From NCBI GenBank assembly GCA_963555705.1, contig OY743169.1, positions 47,790,124 to 47,854,123 of the forward strand: a stretch of DNA of 64,000 nucleotides, written 5' to 3'. This DNA comes from Ligustrum vulgare (lineage: Eukaryota > Streptophyta > Magnoliopsida > Lamiales > Oleaceae). The notes under the pieces were generated by a model. That model was not told the origin of the DNA. It worked only from the letters and a program-made list of their open reading frames with translations, and ran no database searches. Within the stretch, counting starts at the first letter, position 1; each line of letters opens with the position of its first letter. The position numbers and the translations under genes are program-made. Below are positions 47,301 to 52,823 of the stretch, in pieces.

Positions 47301-47916
47301 TTTCCACTTCATCAGTTTCTCTTCGGCGCAAAAGTAAATGAAGTTCCAGCATTACGAGATCAAGGAGCTTCTGTTAGAACACCCCTTCAATTTGTGCGAG
47401 TTGTAAGGTATGTAAATGACAGTGACTTGCACTCTATAATCGTTTATGATATGCTTAATTCCGATTTTTGTCTTTTTTTGTGGATATCCACTGCATCTCT
47501 ACCCTTCCTCTCCAATTATCAGCAATTTGATATCCCTAAAGCATTATGTGAAATTGATGTGTAGAATGGTCCGGGATGGTTATTTTGGTTTCAAGGACTA
47601 CTTCGAGTCACTATGCGACACAGTGGAGAATGGCAAAGATTTCTATTTGTTGGGAGCTGATTTTGCTAGTTATCTTAATGCCCAGGTAAATTTTTCAGAT
47701 TCAAAAACTATTCATGCAATTGTGACAGTGTTAGAATTTGTAACTGACTGAATTTATATACAGGCTGCCGCTGATTTGGCATTTGCTAATCAAGAGAAGT
47801 GGACTCGCATGAGCATTCTTAGTACTTCTGGTTCTGGAAGGTTTAGCAGCGATAGAACAATTGAAGAATATGCAGAGCAAACCTGGAGAATTGAAACGTG
47901 CAAATGTCCCTTTTAA
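4640..47916 (+). CDS. Plastid-targeted glucan phosphorylase with N-terminal ACT-like domain, 22 exons (spliced)
   Basis: Glycosyltransferase family 35 enzyme: reversible release of glucose-1-phosphate from alpha-1,4-glucan ends, probably in plastids. Exons: 4640-5362, 5842-5956, 6271-6371, 6557-6648, 6978-7113, 7240-7308, 7490-7591, 8038-8136, 33418-33528, 34093-34299, 34441-34548, 36904-36999, 37211-37267, 37603-37749, 37855-37914, 38016-38120, 38224-38385, 39200-39273, 46264-46387, 47316-47407, 47565-47685, 47764-47916. All introns are GT-AG and the frame stays open for 1017 residues. Visible: transit-like N-terminus (1 to about 50), ACT-like domain (about 88-160), [45 protein letters not shown] (Lys759, Arg760) and the PLP signature [13 protein letters not shown] with Lys868. 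The long central insertion of PHO1-type plastid enzymes is absent, as no residues separate the EELKKKF region from RMANL beyond about 20. It may match genes named 'glycogen phosphorylase 1-like' in some plants (memory, not checked). No disabling mutation seen. Confidence 0.93.
5363..8037 (+). other. Introns 1-7 of the phosphorylase gene
   Basis: Seven short introns (5363-5841, 5957-6270, 6372-6556, 6649-6977, 7114-7239, 7309-7489, 7592-8037). They are AT-rich with good GT donors and pyrimidine-rich AG acceptors. I see no transposon, RNA gene or conserved block in them. Confidence 0.85.
5842..8136 (+). CDS. Phosphorylase exons 2-8 (N-terminal catalytic domain)
   Basis: Seven exons (5842-5956, 6271-6371, 6557-6648, 6978-7113, 7240-7308, 7490-7591, 8038-8136) encode residues 242-479. 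They hold [18 protein letters not shown], the [11 protein letters not shown] glycine loop, [45 protein letters not shown] and the turn into [14 protein letters not shown]. Phases run 0-1-0-2-0-0-0-0 and every junction restores the expected family reading. Introns 1-7 (126-479 bp) are AT-rich with no recognised mobile element. Exon 8 is the last before the 25-kb intron. Confidence 0.93.
8313..9386 (-). repeat. 3' LTR of Ty3/gypsy element 1
   Basis: A 1074-bp block that reads TG...CA. On the minus strand it starts TGTTACACCC right after a purine-rich AGGAGGGTAGA tract and the integrase stop, and ends GGTCGTCACA. It includes a (GT)n run near 8930 and one copy of a TTTACC...GTGGTAA...ATTCTTATGC motif that also occurs in the solo LTR at 24992-27917, so the two are related families. 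Confidence 0.8.
9428..10334 (-). pseudogene. Ty3/gypsy element 1 integrase, C-terminal half
   Basis: Two overlapping minus-strand frames (10334-9843 and 9910-9428) joined by a frameshift near 9900. The first carries the integrase core end ([39 protein letters not shown], with catalytic Asp and Glu). The second has the [10 protein letters not shown] and [16 protein letters not shown] blocks and a chromodomain-like tail ending in PELFDEF at the stop, 42 bp from the 3' LTR. Confidence 0.87.
10350..11525 (-). pseudogene. Ty3/gypsy element 1 RNase H and integrase N-terminus
   Basis: A 391-residue open segment: connection domain ([21 protein letters not shown]), RNase H ([47 protein letters not shown]), then the integrase zinc finger ([12 protein letters not shown]...[12 protein letters not shown]) and the start of the core ([28 protein letters not shown]). 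Stops separate it from the flanking pol pieces. Confidence 0.9.
11649..12428 (-). pseudogene. Ty3/gypsy element 1 reverse transcriptase
   Basis: Frames 12428-11982 and 11933-11649. The first has [14 protein letters not shown] fingers ([35 protein letters not shown]). The second has [11 protein letters not shown] and the catalytic FIDDILIYS box. A stop falls between them just before the [15 protein letters not shown] block, and another follows KFKKCEF, so the enzyme cannot be made as one chain. Confidence 0.9.
12380..12985 (-). pseudogene. Ty3/gypsy element 1 zinc knuckle and aspartic protease
   Basis: Minus-strand frame beginning just after the Cys/His knuckle (the [11 protein letters not shown] reading spans 13010-12980 across a frameshift), followed by an Asn/Gln-rich linker and the retroviral-type protease with [11 protein letters not shown] and the downstream [14 protein letters not shown] block. 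It overlaps the start of the RT frame by 49 bases. Confidence 0.87.
12706..13918 (-). pseudogene. Ty3/gypsy element 1 gag
   Basis: Starts at a good ATG at 13918 ([11 protein letters not shown]), with a Pro/Gln-rich N-terminal region, then a retrotrans_gag capsid domain ([33 protein letters not shown]). A frameshift near 13370 moves it to the 13362-12706 frame ([35 protein letters not shown]), and another near 13010 precedes the zinc knuckle. The frame past 12980 is a shadow of the protease frame. Confidence 0.87.
13919..14560 (-). other. Probable 5' leader of Ty3/gypsy element 1
   Basis: Sequence upstream of gag on the minus strand. A 64-codon minus frame (14474-14280) has no recognised domain. 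No tRNA-Met primer site and no copy of the 8313-9386 LTR is visible, so the element seems broken on this side. Confidence 0.45.
14561..14936. repeat. AT-rich spacer with a diverged internal tandem repeat
   Basis: Two related blocks near 14705-14760 and 14817-14870 share ACAGTTTTTCC...GGTAGTGATAAA and GAATTATCG. A shorter AGAGAAAGATCAGCAA pair follows (14883 and 14930). No coding content is seen. Confidence 0.55.
14937..15063 (-). pseudogene. Ty3/gypsy integrase C-terminal fragment (another family)
   Basis: On the minus strand reads [19 protein letters not shown] then [20 protein letters not shown], the GDWVWVHMRKERFP...RGDGPF block typical of the integrase C-terminus of another chromovirus group. 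It abuts, without linker, gag sequence of a different element at about 15061, so this is a rearrangement junction. It may be a remnant of the minus-strand element whose gag/protease lies at 21254-24028. Confidence 0.6.
15061..16100 (-). pseudogene. Degenerate Ty3/gypsy gag (inverted copy)
   Basis: Minus-strand remains of a gag: N-terminus [19 protein letters not shown] (about 16010), capsid piece [20 protein letters not shown] (15923-15741) and the knuckle [18 protein letters not shown] near 15210. All are out of frame with one another. The plus-strand element at 18240-18860 has the same gag family, in the opposite direction. Confidence 0.75.
16101..16404 (-). other. Leader sequence of the inverted gag copy
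   Basis: Reverse-complement match by eye to 17960-18100 of the plus-strand element (both share the CGTCTTAAGT...CATTTGA and AGTAGAGTGGATTAGTA blocks). It shows that the two gag regions descend from one family arranged head to head. Confidence 0.55.
16405..16886. repeat. 241-bp perfect tandem duplication
   Basis: 16405-16645 and 16646-16886 look identical base for base. The unit has a single diverged inverted relative at about 17690-17895. Perfect identity in otherwise decayed sequence points to a very recent duplication or an assembly artefact. Confidence 0.93.
17228..17243 (+). other. tRNA-iMet primer binding site of element 2
   Basis: TGGTATCAGAGC at 17231-17242, three bases after the left LTR end (GGTCGCTACA|GCA). 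This is complementary to the 3' end of initiator tRNA-Met and confirms both the LTR end and the plus orientation. Confidence 0.88.
17244..18239 (+). other. Leader of Ty3/gypsy element 2
   Basis: Non-coding stretch between primer site and gag. A 71-codon frame at 17589-17804 has no recognised domain. Positions 17690-18100 are the inverted counterpart of 16101-16886. Confidence 0.6.
18240..19250 (+). pseudogene. Element 2 gag and protease remnants
   Basis: Capsid piece in the 18351-18644 frame ([32 protein letters not shown]), a zinc knuckle [16 protein letters not shown] at about 18768-18815, and a decayed protease with [13 protein letters not shown] sequence near 19170-19200. Frames are broken by stops. 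Confidence 0.75.
19236..20257 (+). pseudogene. Element 2 reverse transcriptase
   Basis: Pieces in frames 19236-19493, 19724-19909 and 19943-20272: [19 protein letters not shown] block at about 19625, [37 protein letters not shown], and FINDILVYS where the catalytic box is normally FIDDILVYS. The second catalytic-box residue is thus Asn, not Asp. The end of the last frame is MITE sequence. Confidence 0.82.
20258..20481. mobile_element. MITE (224 bp) inserted in element 2 pol
   Basis: Starts GCCCTGTTCGGTT and ends AACCGAACGGTGC, an imperfect terminal inverted repeat, flanked by CTCAG on both sides (20253-20257 and 20482-20486). Removing it restores the MTQLTWK reading of the pol frame. Its core (GGTAAGATG...GGTTAAAAATTGG...GAGAGAAAAT...GGTTAAAAAGTG) closely matches the MITE at 35400-35604. 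Confidence 0.85.
20482..20930 (+). pseudogene. Element 2 RNase H remnant, truncated
   Basis: Reads [16 protein letters not shown], then [23 protein letters not shown] and the [11 protein letters not shown] block with stops and frameshifts, then passes straight into LTR-like AT-rich sequence. The integrase and the region up to the polypurine tract are missing. Confidence 0.75.
21254..21956 (-). pseudogene. Element 4 gag C-terminus and protease
   Basis: A 196-codon minus frame (21956-21366): a decayed knuckle ([18 protein letters not shown], where CxxCxxxGHxxxxC is expected), then the protease region [20 protein letters not shown] and [20 protein letters not shown]. Beyond 21366 a frameshifted continuation ([11 protein letters not shown]) runs to 21254, where element 2 begins. 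Confidence 0.8.
21951..23106. mobile_element. Non-autonomous TIR element (about 1.15 kb) splitting element 4 gag
   Basis: The left end has TTTATTCAATGTAGATTT followed by TGAAAGAC; the right end, reversed, has TTTATTCAATGTAGATTT followed by GGAAAGAC. The interior is over 75% AT by eye with no credible ORF. The subterminal regions are rich in GACTTTTATAGACTTTCAAA-like short repeats on the left and their complements on the right. Element 4 gag reading resumes on both sides (23107 onward), which confirms an insertion. Superfamily not determined. Confidence 0.75.
23107..24028 (-). pseudogene. Element 4 gag, N-terminal part
   Basis: Minus strand from ATG at 24028 ([20 protein letters not shown], then [20 protein letters not shown]). 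The frame is soon lost, but the Arg-rich [12 protein letters not shown] segment (23895-23656) and the Gly/Ser/Arg stretch before 23107 ([12 protein letters not shown]) fit a gag of this group. No intact protein. Confidence 0.65.
24029..24986 (-). other. Element 4 leader, primer site and start of 5' LTR
   Basis: Leader 24029-24804 is AT-rich. The primer site reads (minus strand) TGGTATCAGAGT at 24816-24805, one base off the tRNA-Met consensus. After 5 bases the LTR begins at 24822 on the plus strand (TGTGATTCC). The LTR continues to 24991 and resumes after the solo LTR at 27923. Confidence 0.65.
24992..27917 (+). mobile_element. Solo LTR of a Ty3/gypsy element (2.9 kb)
   Basis: Starts TGTAGCGCCCCGAGTTCC, ends CTGAGTCGTTACA, and is flanked by a perfect 5-bp target duplication ACAAA (24987-24991 and 27918-27922). 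No primer site or coding sequence follows, so the internal part was lost by LTR-LTR recombination. It lies in the same orientation as the host gene. Inside are about four copies of a TTTACCGAACTTAGGTGG-type repeat (25650-25965) and a GC-rich block (26600-26840) in otherwise AT-rich DNA. The 214-codon minus frame at 27500-26856 is an artefact of GGTGATGATTG repetition. Confidence 0.88.
25650..25965. repeat. Tandem repeat inside the solo LTR
   Basis: Units of about 45-130 bp combining CCTCATAAACATA(A/T)GGAGACA and (A/T)TTTTACCGAACTTAGGTGG, seen near 25655, 25808, 25857 and 25903. One related unit exists in the 3' LTR of element 1 (about 8690-8740). Confidence 0.75.
27918..28259. other. Sequence between solo LTR and copia element
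   Basis: Begins with the solo-LTR target duplicate and ends with the copia target site CGTGG. It probably continues the 5' LTR of element 4. No coding sequence is seen. Confidence 0.5.
28260..28406 (+). repeat. 5' LTR of the copia element
   Basis: 147 bp, TGTTGAAATG...ATTCTACA. Directly followed by TGGTATCAGAGA (28407-28418), the initiator tRNA-Met primer site. Confidence 0.95.
28419..28936 (+). other. Untranslated leader of the copia element
   Basis: Between primer site and first pol ATG. A 107-codon frame (28503-28826) is GC-rich but has no recognisable domain and no knuckle or capsid motif, so it is not called as gag. Confidence 0.6.
28937..31444 (+). pseudogene. Copia pol: protease remnant, integrase, N-terminal RT
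   Basis: A single frame from ATG 28937 to 31444, broken by one in-frame TAG (29039-29041) just before the protease [10 protein letters not shown], where this family usually has Trp (TGG). Integrase: HHCC finger ([25 protein letters not shown]), core [38 protein letters not shown] begins [20 protein letters not shown] and includes [31 protein letters not shown] and [13 protein letters not shown]. The frame shifts by one base at about 31421, immediately before the catalytic YVDD. An ATG at 29129 gives the longest uninterrupted stretch. Confidence 0.93.
31426..32385 (+). pseudogene. Copia pol: RT catalytic core and RNase H
   Basis: Continues pol after the one-base loss: [11 protein letters not shown] (catalytic aspartates intact), [40 protein letters not shown], then RNase H with [50 protein letters not shown] and [11 protein letters not shown]. 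Ends at TGA 32383-32385, eight bases before the 3' LTR, at the polypurine tract. Confidence 0.93.
32393..32539 (+). repeat. 3' LTR of the copia element
   Basis: 147 bp, same as the 5' LTR except for two substitutions that I can see (ACTATG to ACTAAG and AATTTG to AATCTG). Followed by the CGTGG target duplicate. Confidence 0.95.
32540..33417 (+). other. Right end of intron 8
   Basis: Left part (to about 33050) resembles old repeat sequence with no clear family. The right part, including the branch/pyrimidine region before CTTTCAG, is probably native intron. No gene seen. Confidence 0.5.
33418..34548 (+). CDS. Phosphorylase exons 9-11
   Basis: Exons 33418-33528, 34093-34299 and 34441-34548 (residues 480-621). 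They carry [38 protein letters not shown] and a segment reading [13 protein letters not shown] where most phosphorylases have YTNHTVLPEALEK, then [20 protein letters not shown]. The active-site His is kept, but the preceding Asn is Thr. Exon 11 ends in [10 protein letters not shown] and exon 12 continues directly with SIRMAN, so the PHO1-type insertion normally found about here is missing. Confidence 0.92.
33647..33824. mobile_element. MITE in intron 9
   Basis: Ends TTTGTTTGATACCCATTATTT and, reversed, TTGTTTGAGACCCATTATTT: about 20-bp terminal inverted repeats with one mismatch, around an AT-rich core with no ORF. Exact limits uncertain by a few bases. Confidence 0.72.
34549..35298 (+). other. 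Intron 11, left part
   Basis: AT- and purine-rich intronic sequence. A 104-codon frame (34819-35133) is low in complexity with no recognised domain. Nothing else seen. Confidence 0.6.
35299..36616 (+). mobile_element. Copia deletion derivative with both LTRs, in intron 11
   Basis: 5' LTR 35299-35737 (containing a MITE), primer site TGGTATCAGAGC at 35738-35749, only about 560 bp of internal sequence without gag or pol, polypurine tract TTGAGGGGGAG, and 3' LTR 36309-36616. Perfect target duplication GTTTG (35294-35298, 36617-36621). The inner side of the tract still reads like the copia RNase H end, so this is a deleted copia that may have been mobilised in trans. The 3' LTR holds a roughly 80-bp internal duplication that the 5' LTR lacks. 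Confidence 0.9.
35400..35604. mobile_element. Tourist-like MITE inside the copia 5' LTR
   Basis: 205 bp with perfect 14-bp terminal inverted repeats (GGGTGTGTTCTTTT) and a TTA target duplication (35397-35399, 35605-35607), as for PIF/Harbinger-derived MITEs. The uninterrupted target (CATTTAGTTTCC) is visible in the 3' LTR. It inserted after the copia derivative did. Confidence 0.92.
36622..36903 (+). other. Intron 11, right part
   Basis: Native-looking intron leading to the CTGACAG acceptor of exon 12. No feature seen. Confidence 0.6.
36904..39273 (+). CDS. Phosphorylase exons 12-18 (C-terminal PLP domain, first part)
   Basis: Exons 36904-36999, 37211-37267, 37603-37749, 37855-37914, 38016-38120, 38224-38385 and 39200-39273 (residues 622-854). 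Visible: [49 protein letters not shown] (phosphate/PLP-contact Lys and Arg present), [20 protein letters not shown] and [23 protein letters not shown]. Exon 18 ends in phase 2 (AG), completed to Ser by the first base of exon 19, seven kilobases away. Confidence 0.93.
38386..39199 (+). other. Intron 17 with G22 run and a MITE
   Basis: Contains 22 consecutive G (38462-38483) and, at about 38717-38859, a MITE-like block (CCTATTTGGTCCAGGAGAAAT ... CACCAAACAGGC in two pieces) that recurs at about 45257-45411 in intron 18. No coding exon. Confidence 0.75.
38717..38859. mobile_element. MITE copy A (TATTTGGTCCAGGAGAAA family)
   Basis: Left end CCTATTTGGTCCAGGAGAAA; right end, reversed, GCCTGTTTGGTGTAGGAGTAA. 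Pyrimidine-rich core with CAACCA(T/C)ACATT motifs. A second copy is at 45257-45411. No ORF. Confidence 0.68.
40364..40576 (-). pseudogene. Copia element A reverse transcriptase fragment
   Basis: Minus frame with [20 protein letters not shown] and [12 protein letters not shown], the post-YVDD segment of copia RT. Flanking sequence on both sides is the same RT out of frame, with stops. Confidence 0.75.
41103..42075 (-). mobile_element. Nested copia fragment B (RT end, RNase H, 3' LTR)
   Basis: Lies within element A. From right to left: [19 protein letters not shown] and [20 protein letters not shown] (42061-41837), RNase H with [20 protein letters not shown] and [20 protein letters not shown] (41668-41276), polypurine tract (minus TTGAGGGGGAG), then an LTR starting TGTTGGAATATG at 41268 and ending near 41103. 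Its 5' part is missing. Confidence 0.8.
42146..42385 (-). pseudogene. Copia integrase C-terminal fragment
   Basis: Minus frame [20 protein letters not shown], then [13 protein letters not shown], the FGC-x-VHV...FLGY block that ends copia integrase. Decayed beyond it. Likely part of element A. Confidence 0.75.
43569..44065 (-). pseudogene. Copia element A gag fragments
   Basis: Frames 44065-43874 ([18 protein letters not shown], the UBN2-type gag start) and 43802-43569 ([20 protein letters not shown]). Between and after them are frameshifts. A 10-base C run at 43313-43322 lies downstream. Confidence 0.72.
44541..45256. other. Intron 18, AT-rich stretch
   Basis: No coding sequence. Contains two copies of ACATTTCTATGGTAAGGGC (45189 and 45241), a 52-bp spaced direct repeat next to MITE copy B. 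Confidence 0.5.
45257..45411. mobile_element. MITE copy B (TATTTGGTCCAGGAGAAA family)
   Basis: Second copy of the family at 38717-38859: same left end (CCTATTTGGTCCAGGAGAAA), similar CAACCAAACATT core, right end reversed GTCTGTTTGGTGAAGGAGAA. No ORF. Confidence 0.68.
45412..46263 (-). mobile_element. LTR-element remnant with primer site and a nested MITE
   Basis: Minus-strand tRNA-Met primer site (plus TAGCTCTGATACCA, about 45766-45779), followed on its right by LTR-like sequence starting TGATGTAATA and reaching about 46140. A G19 run (45816-45834) and a MITE (about 45921-46076; GGCCCCCATT / AATTGGGGCC ends) lie within it. No pol sequence visible. Confidence 0.55.
46264..47916 (+). CDS. Phosphorylase exons 19-22 (PLP lysine and C-terminus)
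   Basis: Exons 46264-46387, 47316-47407, 47565-47685 and 47764-47916 (residues 855-1017), stop TAA at 47914-47916. Exon 19 carries the family signature [13 protein letters not shown] with the PLP Schiff-base lysine (residue 868). The next block reads [10 protein letters not shown], against GTLDGANVEI in most family members, which is an unusual divergence next to the active site. The C-terminus has [37 protein letters not shown] and a final CKCPF. Confidence 0.93.
46433..46640. mobile_element. MITE-like element in intron 19
   Basis: Left end TTAGCCTCTGTTTGATACAC, right end reversed AAGCCTATTTTGATTCTC, with TTATT-like sequence outside both ends. AT-rich core, no ORF. An A21 run lies farther right (46862-46882). 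Confidence 0.55.
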
Positions 47917-50400
47917 CAGTTAGATAACTAACAATGGGTGGATATTACAATACGCAAAATTTTAGGTTCTTTTTCTTATGTTTGTTAATGAAATATTTTT
48001 TCAATTTTTTTTCCCGAACTTATTTTCAACTACGCATTTCTATAAGACATACCATTTTTCACACTTTTTAACAACACATTCCTTCGAAACCTTTTTCTTC
48101 ATCATCGAGGCAACACTGTACTTATGATTACTCCAGTGGATAGATCTATGGAAAAGGTATACAACAGTGGTCATTGCAAGGAGTAGAAAATGAGATGGCC
48201 AGTTTCTACTTCTGAACAACGTATTCCTTATATCATAATATTGCTAGTTATGTATCTATACAAGTGGCCAACGCCTCATTTTCTTCTTGAATCAATTATT
48301 TCTGTTCGACATATAAAAGTATCAAATTTGATGGCCAAACAGGAAAGTCCATTACAAATAATAGAGCGATGTGGAAGAGTATGGCAGATTAGGCGTATAG
48401 AGCATATCTGGGCGATTAGATGAAGCGTAGGCAAAGAAGCAGTTTCATCAACTTACACCACGATCTAAAGCAAATGGTTGGAGTCAATGCATCCAATATC
48501 ATAACGTGGACAGTTATAAAGATCATACAAAGTTGATGTAACAATGAAAGTCAATGAGAACGTGGGAGAAGTAAATTGGATTATCATGAGAAGTTACTAA
48601 AATAAGTTATGCAATGCTAGTGGGTATTAGTTGCTTCAAGTCAGTTACAAAGTAAAAAAATAATTGCATATATTGTAAAAACTTAAGCATTTAGAGGGAC
48701 CAACAAATTAAAACAATTAAACAGAGATGTAATTTTCTTATCTTAAATTTTATTAGAACTTCCTTGATTTAATTTGTGTGCTTGTGCCCTTTAAAAACAT
48801 TTTATAAATAAAGTTTTTTTTTTTTTTTTTTTTTTTTGTGCAATACACACATTTTTGAGAATTTATCTCAAGAGATTTGTCCCTTCCACTTTTGTCCGAT
48901 CTCCTTTTAATTGTCAGAATGAGTGGAATAACACTCATAAGAAAAAAAATTTGACACACCTAGTGGGACGATTGGTGTAAGAAAAGTTTGAAGCAAAATG
49001 CCTCATAAACATTGAGCTAATTGAACATTAATTTATTCCTTCTATAATAGAAGAACAAGAGGGTCAACAAAGCCGGACGCAGAAGGATCTTGTGGTCATT
49101 ATGAACCAACGACAGAGTTGAGCCCACGTATCATGCATGCACTGTTGGGAGAACTCGTCAGGACATTATTGAACAGGTAAGCTTACAAAATATTTATACT
49201 GTAAAAAAACTTGTTCAAAACGAAAAGCAGGTGTTATGACAACATAGCCAAACAATTGGATACATTGAATGAACTTGTGAACAAGAGGTAGGCCAAGTAT
49301 GTCAAACAAATCATATGAGAGGAGGTAGTTACTTCCAAACTAGGAGTATAATAGTTAATGACTCATAAACCAGAAACAATGGTATACCGGTCATAAATAC
49401 GAGTCAAAACCTGGAAATGCCACATATTGGACCATCTCACACAGGGTTGTTGGACCTTTTAACGCCAGAGATGTTGAAATATCCAATATGGGGTAACCTT
49501 AATATGAGATTTTTTTTTCAAAACATGGGACTAAACATTGCACATACCAACAAAAGACCAAATGTTATGTATGCTGATGAGAGAGCAAACCAATTCTTTA
49601 ACACTCATGTAAAAAAAACATAGGGTCAAATGTTGCACATACCAATGAATGAGCAAATCCACCATTTAAAGGTAATATTGAGATAAACAATGGTCCATTT
49701 ACGGCTAATGTAGCCTGTTAGACCACCTGTAATACCTTATGTACCACAGCCAATAAGAGTTACATTTGAGCCCAATGTTGTGTTAATGGAGCAAATAAAA
49801 GAAATTTTACAAGATCAAATACTTTGGAACTCGACCAGTAACTCGCCCAACATACTGAAAATCTTATCCAGAGCCAGTCATCTCATGAGGCAGGCGAGAC
49901 GATTGCCTCGGACACTATATTAAAGGGGGCGAATTTCATTATATATATATATAGCCTAAACTGACTGCCAAATTTGCAAAAGAAAATTATTTGACATTGG
50001 GCAAAAAAATTAGAAATAGCTCAATGCCCCCCTAACTGGCTAACCCAAATACCCAATGTCCCAGTCAAATGCAAAAACCAAATTAGAATGGATTAATCTT
50101 GACTTTTCTTTGTCTTCAACCACTTGTTTTCCATTTTGCAACCTGAAATGAAAATCGCAGTTGTTGATTATTTATTCTATATATTTTGTTCGAGTATCTC
50201 TTTTGTTCCATTCGCGTTCTATTATTTTTGCGCTAAATCAAATAATCAATTACACCTTTTTGAGTCGACCAATTCTTTCAGTGAATTAGTGAATTGATTC
50301 GTGGACTGAGACGAGGAATTCTTTTTCTAATCGACGAAAATCGATGGATTAGTAGACTCAATTAGTGAATTGATTCGCCTGTCGTCCTCCATATTTCAAA
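47917..50400. other. 3' flank of the phosphorylase and decayed repeats
   Basis: No gene found. 47987-48100 resembles the CAACCA/CACATT MITE cores. A T24 run is at 48814-48837. TTTGACACACCTAGTGGGAC (48949-48968) resembles the primer-site region of Tat/Ogre-type Ty3 elements, and the following kilobase may be its decayed gag, but I cannot confirm it. Short frames here have no recognised domain. Confidence 0.45.
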
Positions 50401-51079
50401 AGGTAATAATTACTTCTTCTTTAATCTTTATTATTTGTCAACTTGTTAAATTTTTTAAGCTAATAATTAAATGTGCAATGTATGTGACAGTTAAAATACA
50501 ATGAAGAAGTTTGGAGCTCAAAGAAGAAAACGGAAGCGAAAGGAGGAGGCAATGATTTAAAGTCAAGCAAGAGATATTGATAACTAATTTTATAGCAACA
50601 AAACAAGAGGTCTGGAAGAAACAACAATTACAGTGAAAAATGTGGTGATTAAAGAACAGCAAAATGTGAACGATAACAACAATTTGAATGAATCTACTGG
50701 AAAAGATGAACTAACTAAATCTGCAAGTGAAAAAGAATTAGAGGACAATGATAAATATAATGTTCAACATGAAGATTTAAACGAAGAATGATTGTTTTCC
50801 TCTGAATCTCGAGGATCTTGGAATTGAAAAGATGTTGATCAGAAAATGAGAGATTATTTAGTTGAAATGGGTCCTAAAAGAGTTGATGGCATCTTCTATC
50901 CCAAAGATGGTAAAAATAGATGTTTTGATTCAAAACTAAAATTAACTAAATTAATAATCAAAGTAAAAACATTTTTCGACGATGGCGCCAAAAACTTATT
51001 CGCTAAAAATGTGTACCACAAAAGTCCGAGTTGTCGATATCACGAGAAATGTATACTCAATTATACTCTAGTTAATTAA
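50401..51079 (+). pseudogene. hAT transposase N-terminal fragment (TTF-type zinc finger)
   Basis: The 50846-51079 frame reads MRDYLVEMGPKRVDGIFYPK then DGKNRCF, matching the start of the TTF-like domain of plant hAT-type transposases (usually ...LVERGPxRVxDIxFPKDxxxRxF). The sequence before it (from about 50560) is Lys/Asn-rich and out of frame. The BED/RNase H-like and dimerisation domains are missing. Confidence 0.55.
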
Positions 51080-51729
51080 TCTTAACAAATAAAACACAAT
51101 AAAAAGTTGAATTTTGGAAATTTAAAGATAAAATAAACTAACTTTAATTCTAATAAAATAAGGAAAATGGCAGATTAAATAGTTTTGATTCATGATTTCA
51201 CGTAAAATTTGCCTAATTAATTTCTCAACATGCAAATTATCAAATTACTCATTCACAAACCCGATTTTTCAAGTTTAGCTAATTACCTTTCTTGAGCTAA
51301 ATTAACTCTAATCAATTGGTCTAACATACTATATCTCTATGTCGATTAAAACATAATCAATTGCATTACCTCTTTGTGAAAATAGCTTAATGGATCACCT
51401 AGGGATAGGAGTACATCTCTATCTCCTAAATTAATATGTAGGGCATTTGTTATTTGGTGTAAAATGCACAATATCTCTCGATCATCATACACTCCACAAA
51501 TCACATATTTGGTGACTAGTAAGATACATGTAATAATTTCAATAACAAACACACATGAAATAACAAGCTTAAAATTAGAAAGCAAATATTGAAATTATTT
51601 AAACTAAGTTAAGCTACATTAATCATCCCACATAAATAACTAGCCCAACGTATAAATATTGTAGAAAAGTTGAGGGTTAGGAAAATACATCACAAATTAT
51701 AGAAATTAAAGATTAAAATAAAAGATAAT
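51080..51729. other. AT-rich spacer left of the CACTA-like element
   Basis: No coding sequence. A 31-base segment (51526-51556) recurs with one mismatch at 62860-62890, on the other side of the element. Confidence 0.6.
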
Positions 51730-52020
51730 CACTACAACAAAAATGGGCTTTTACAACACTTAAACGGAAACATTTGGTAACTGAATGTTGCTAAAGGGAC
51801 CTATCGCAACATTTTAATAAGTGAATGTTTCTATTGACATTAATAATTGAGATTTAGCAACATTCACCAAATGAATGTTGCAAAAGGGACTCTTTTGCAA
51901 CGTTGGTTGAACGTTGTAAAAGAGTTCAACCTTTTGCAGCATTTTTTTAACGTTCCAAAAGGGTACCTTTTTTGTAACATTTAAAAAACGCTGCAAAATG
52001 TTGCAAAAGAGTAGCAAAAA
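51730..52020. repeat. Left subterminal repeat array
   Basis: Repeated (A/G)A(C/T)GTTGC(A/T)AAAG and its complement around CTTTTGCAAC(G/A)TT in about 290 bp, beginning with the CACTACAACAA end. Confidence 0.75.
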
Positions 52021-52823
52021 TAACGCATTGAGGGACTAAATTACAAATTACCAAAAATTAAAACCAAACCCCTAAAAATCCCCTAAACCTAGCCAGTCTC
52101 CCTCACAATCTCACCTCTCATCTCTCAACAATTCTTCGGCTTTGTTTAGAAGGCATAGTCAACAATAACTTTTGTTTAAGAAGACCCATTACATTGTTTT
52201 TTAGTCCAATGGCCTTAGTTTTCCAAAAAATTAGAAAATGATATATACAATTACCAAATGACCCTTCCATTTGCCAAATCTAACCTAGCTGGGTTTTCTT
52301 CCTCTCCCAAAAATGAACACGTCCTCGACAAAAACGTCCTCCCCTCTTCTCCCCACTCTTCCCTCTTCTCGAAAATGGAACCCAGCTGCACTTCCTTCTT
52401 TGAACCAAGAAATACATTGTCTTCATTTGAGTAACAATCTTGTTAAAGGTTGAAAATCTATTTTGCAACATTGGTAGTGGGCATTTGGAGAAGAAGAGAA
52501 GGTAAGGTTTGATTTGAACAATTAGTAACCTTTTTATCTAAGAAATTTCTGAATCAAAACCGTCATGATGTATTTTTGCTTTTATGTTGTGATTCTACGC
52601 GTAGCGATTTCGAAGTCGTTTTGGGCATACTGATGTCGTTATTCTGAATTTATTCTTTTCATTGATACTTGTTATAGCTGAAGTAATATATATGTTGGTA
52701 AATACATGCTTCGCATCATATCTAAAAGTTGGAATAATATTTGGAGCGTGTTCTTTGCATTTGTGTTTCACCTCAGTTAGACATTGCTTCTTTTACTTAA
52801 AAAAGCTATGTTGAATTGCAGTT
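52021..52823 (+). promoter_or_regulatory. Putative leader and 5' UTR intron of the MULE transposase
   Basis: Pyrimidine-rich sequence near 52080-52400 resembles a transcribed leader. A donor (GAAG|GTAAGG, 52501) and acceptor (TTGCAG|TT, 52821) frame a possible 320-bp intron ending two bases before ATG 52824. Confidence 0.4.

Noticed and set aside
48949..49950. Tat/Ogre-type Ty3 element
   Set aside because: Only a primer-site-like string supports it; no gag or pol motif could be read with confidence.
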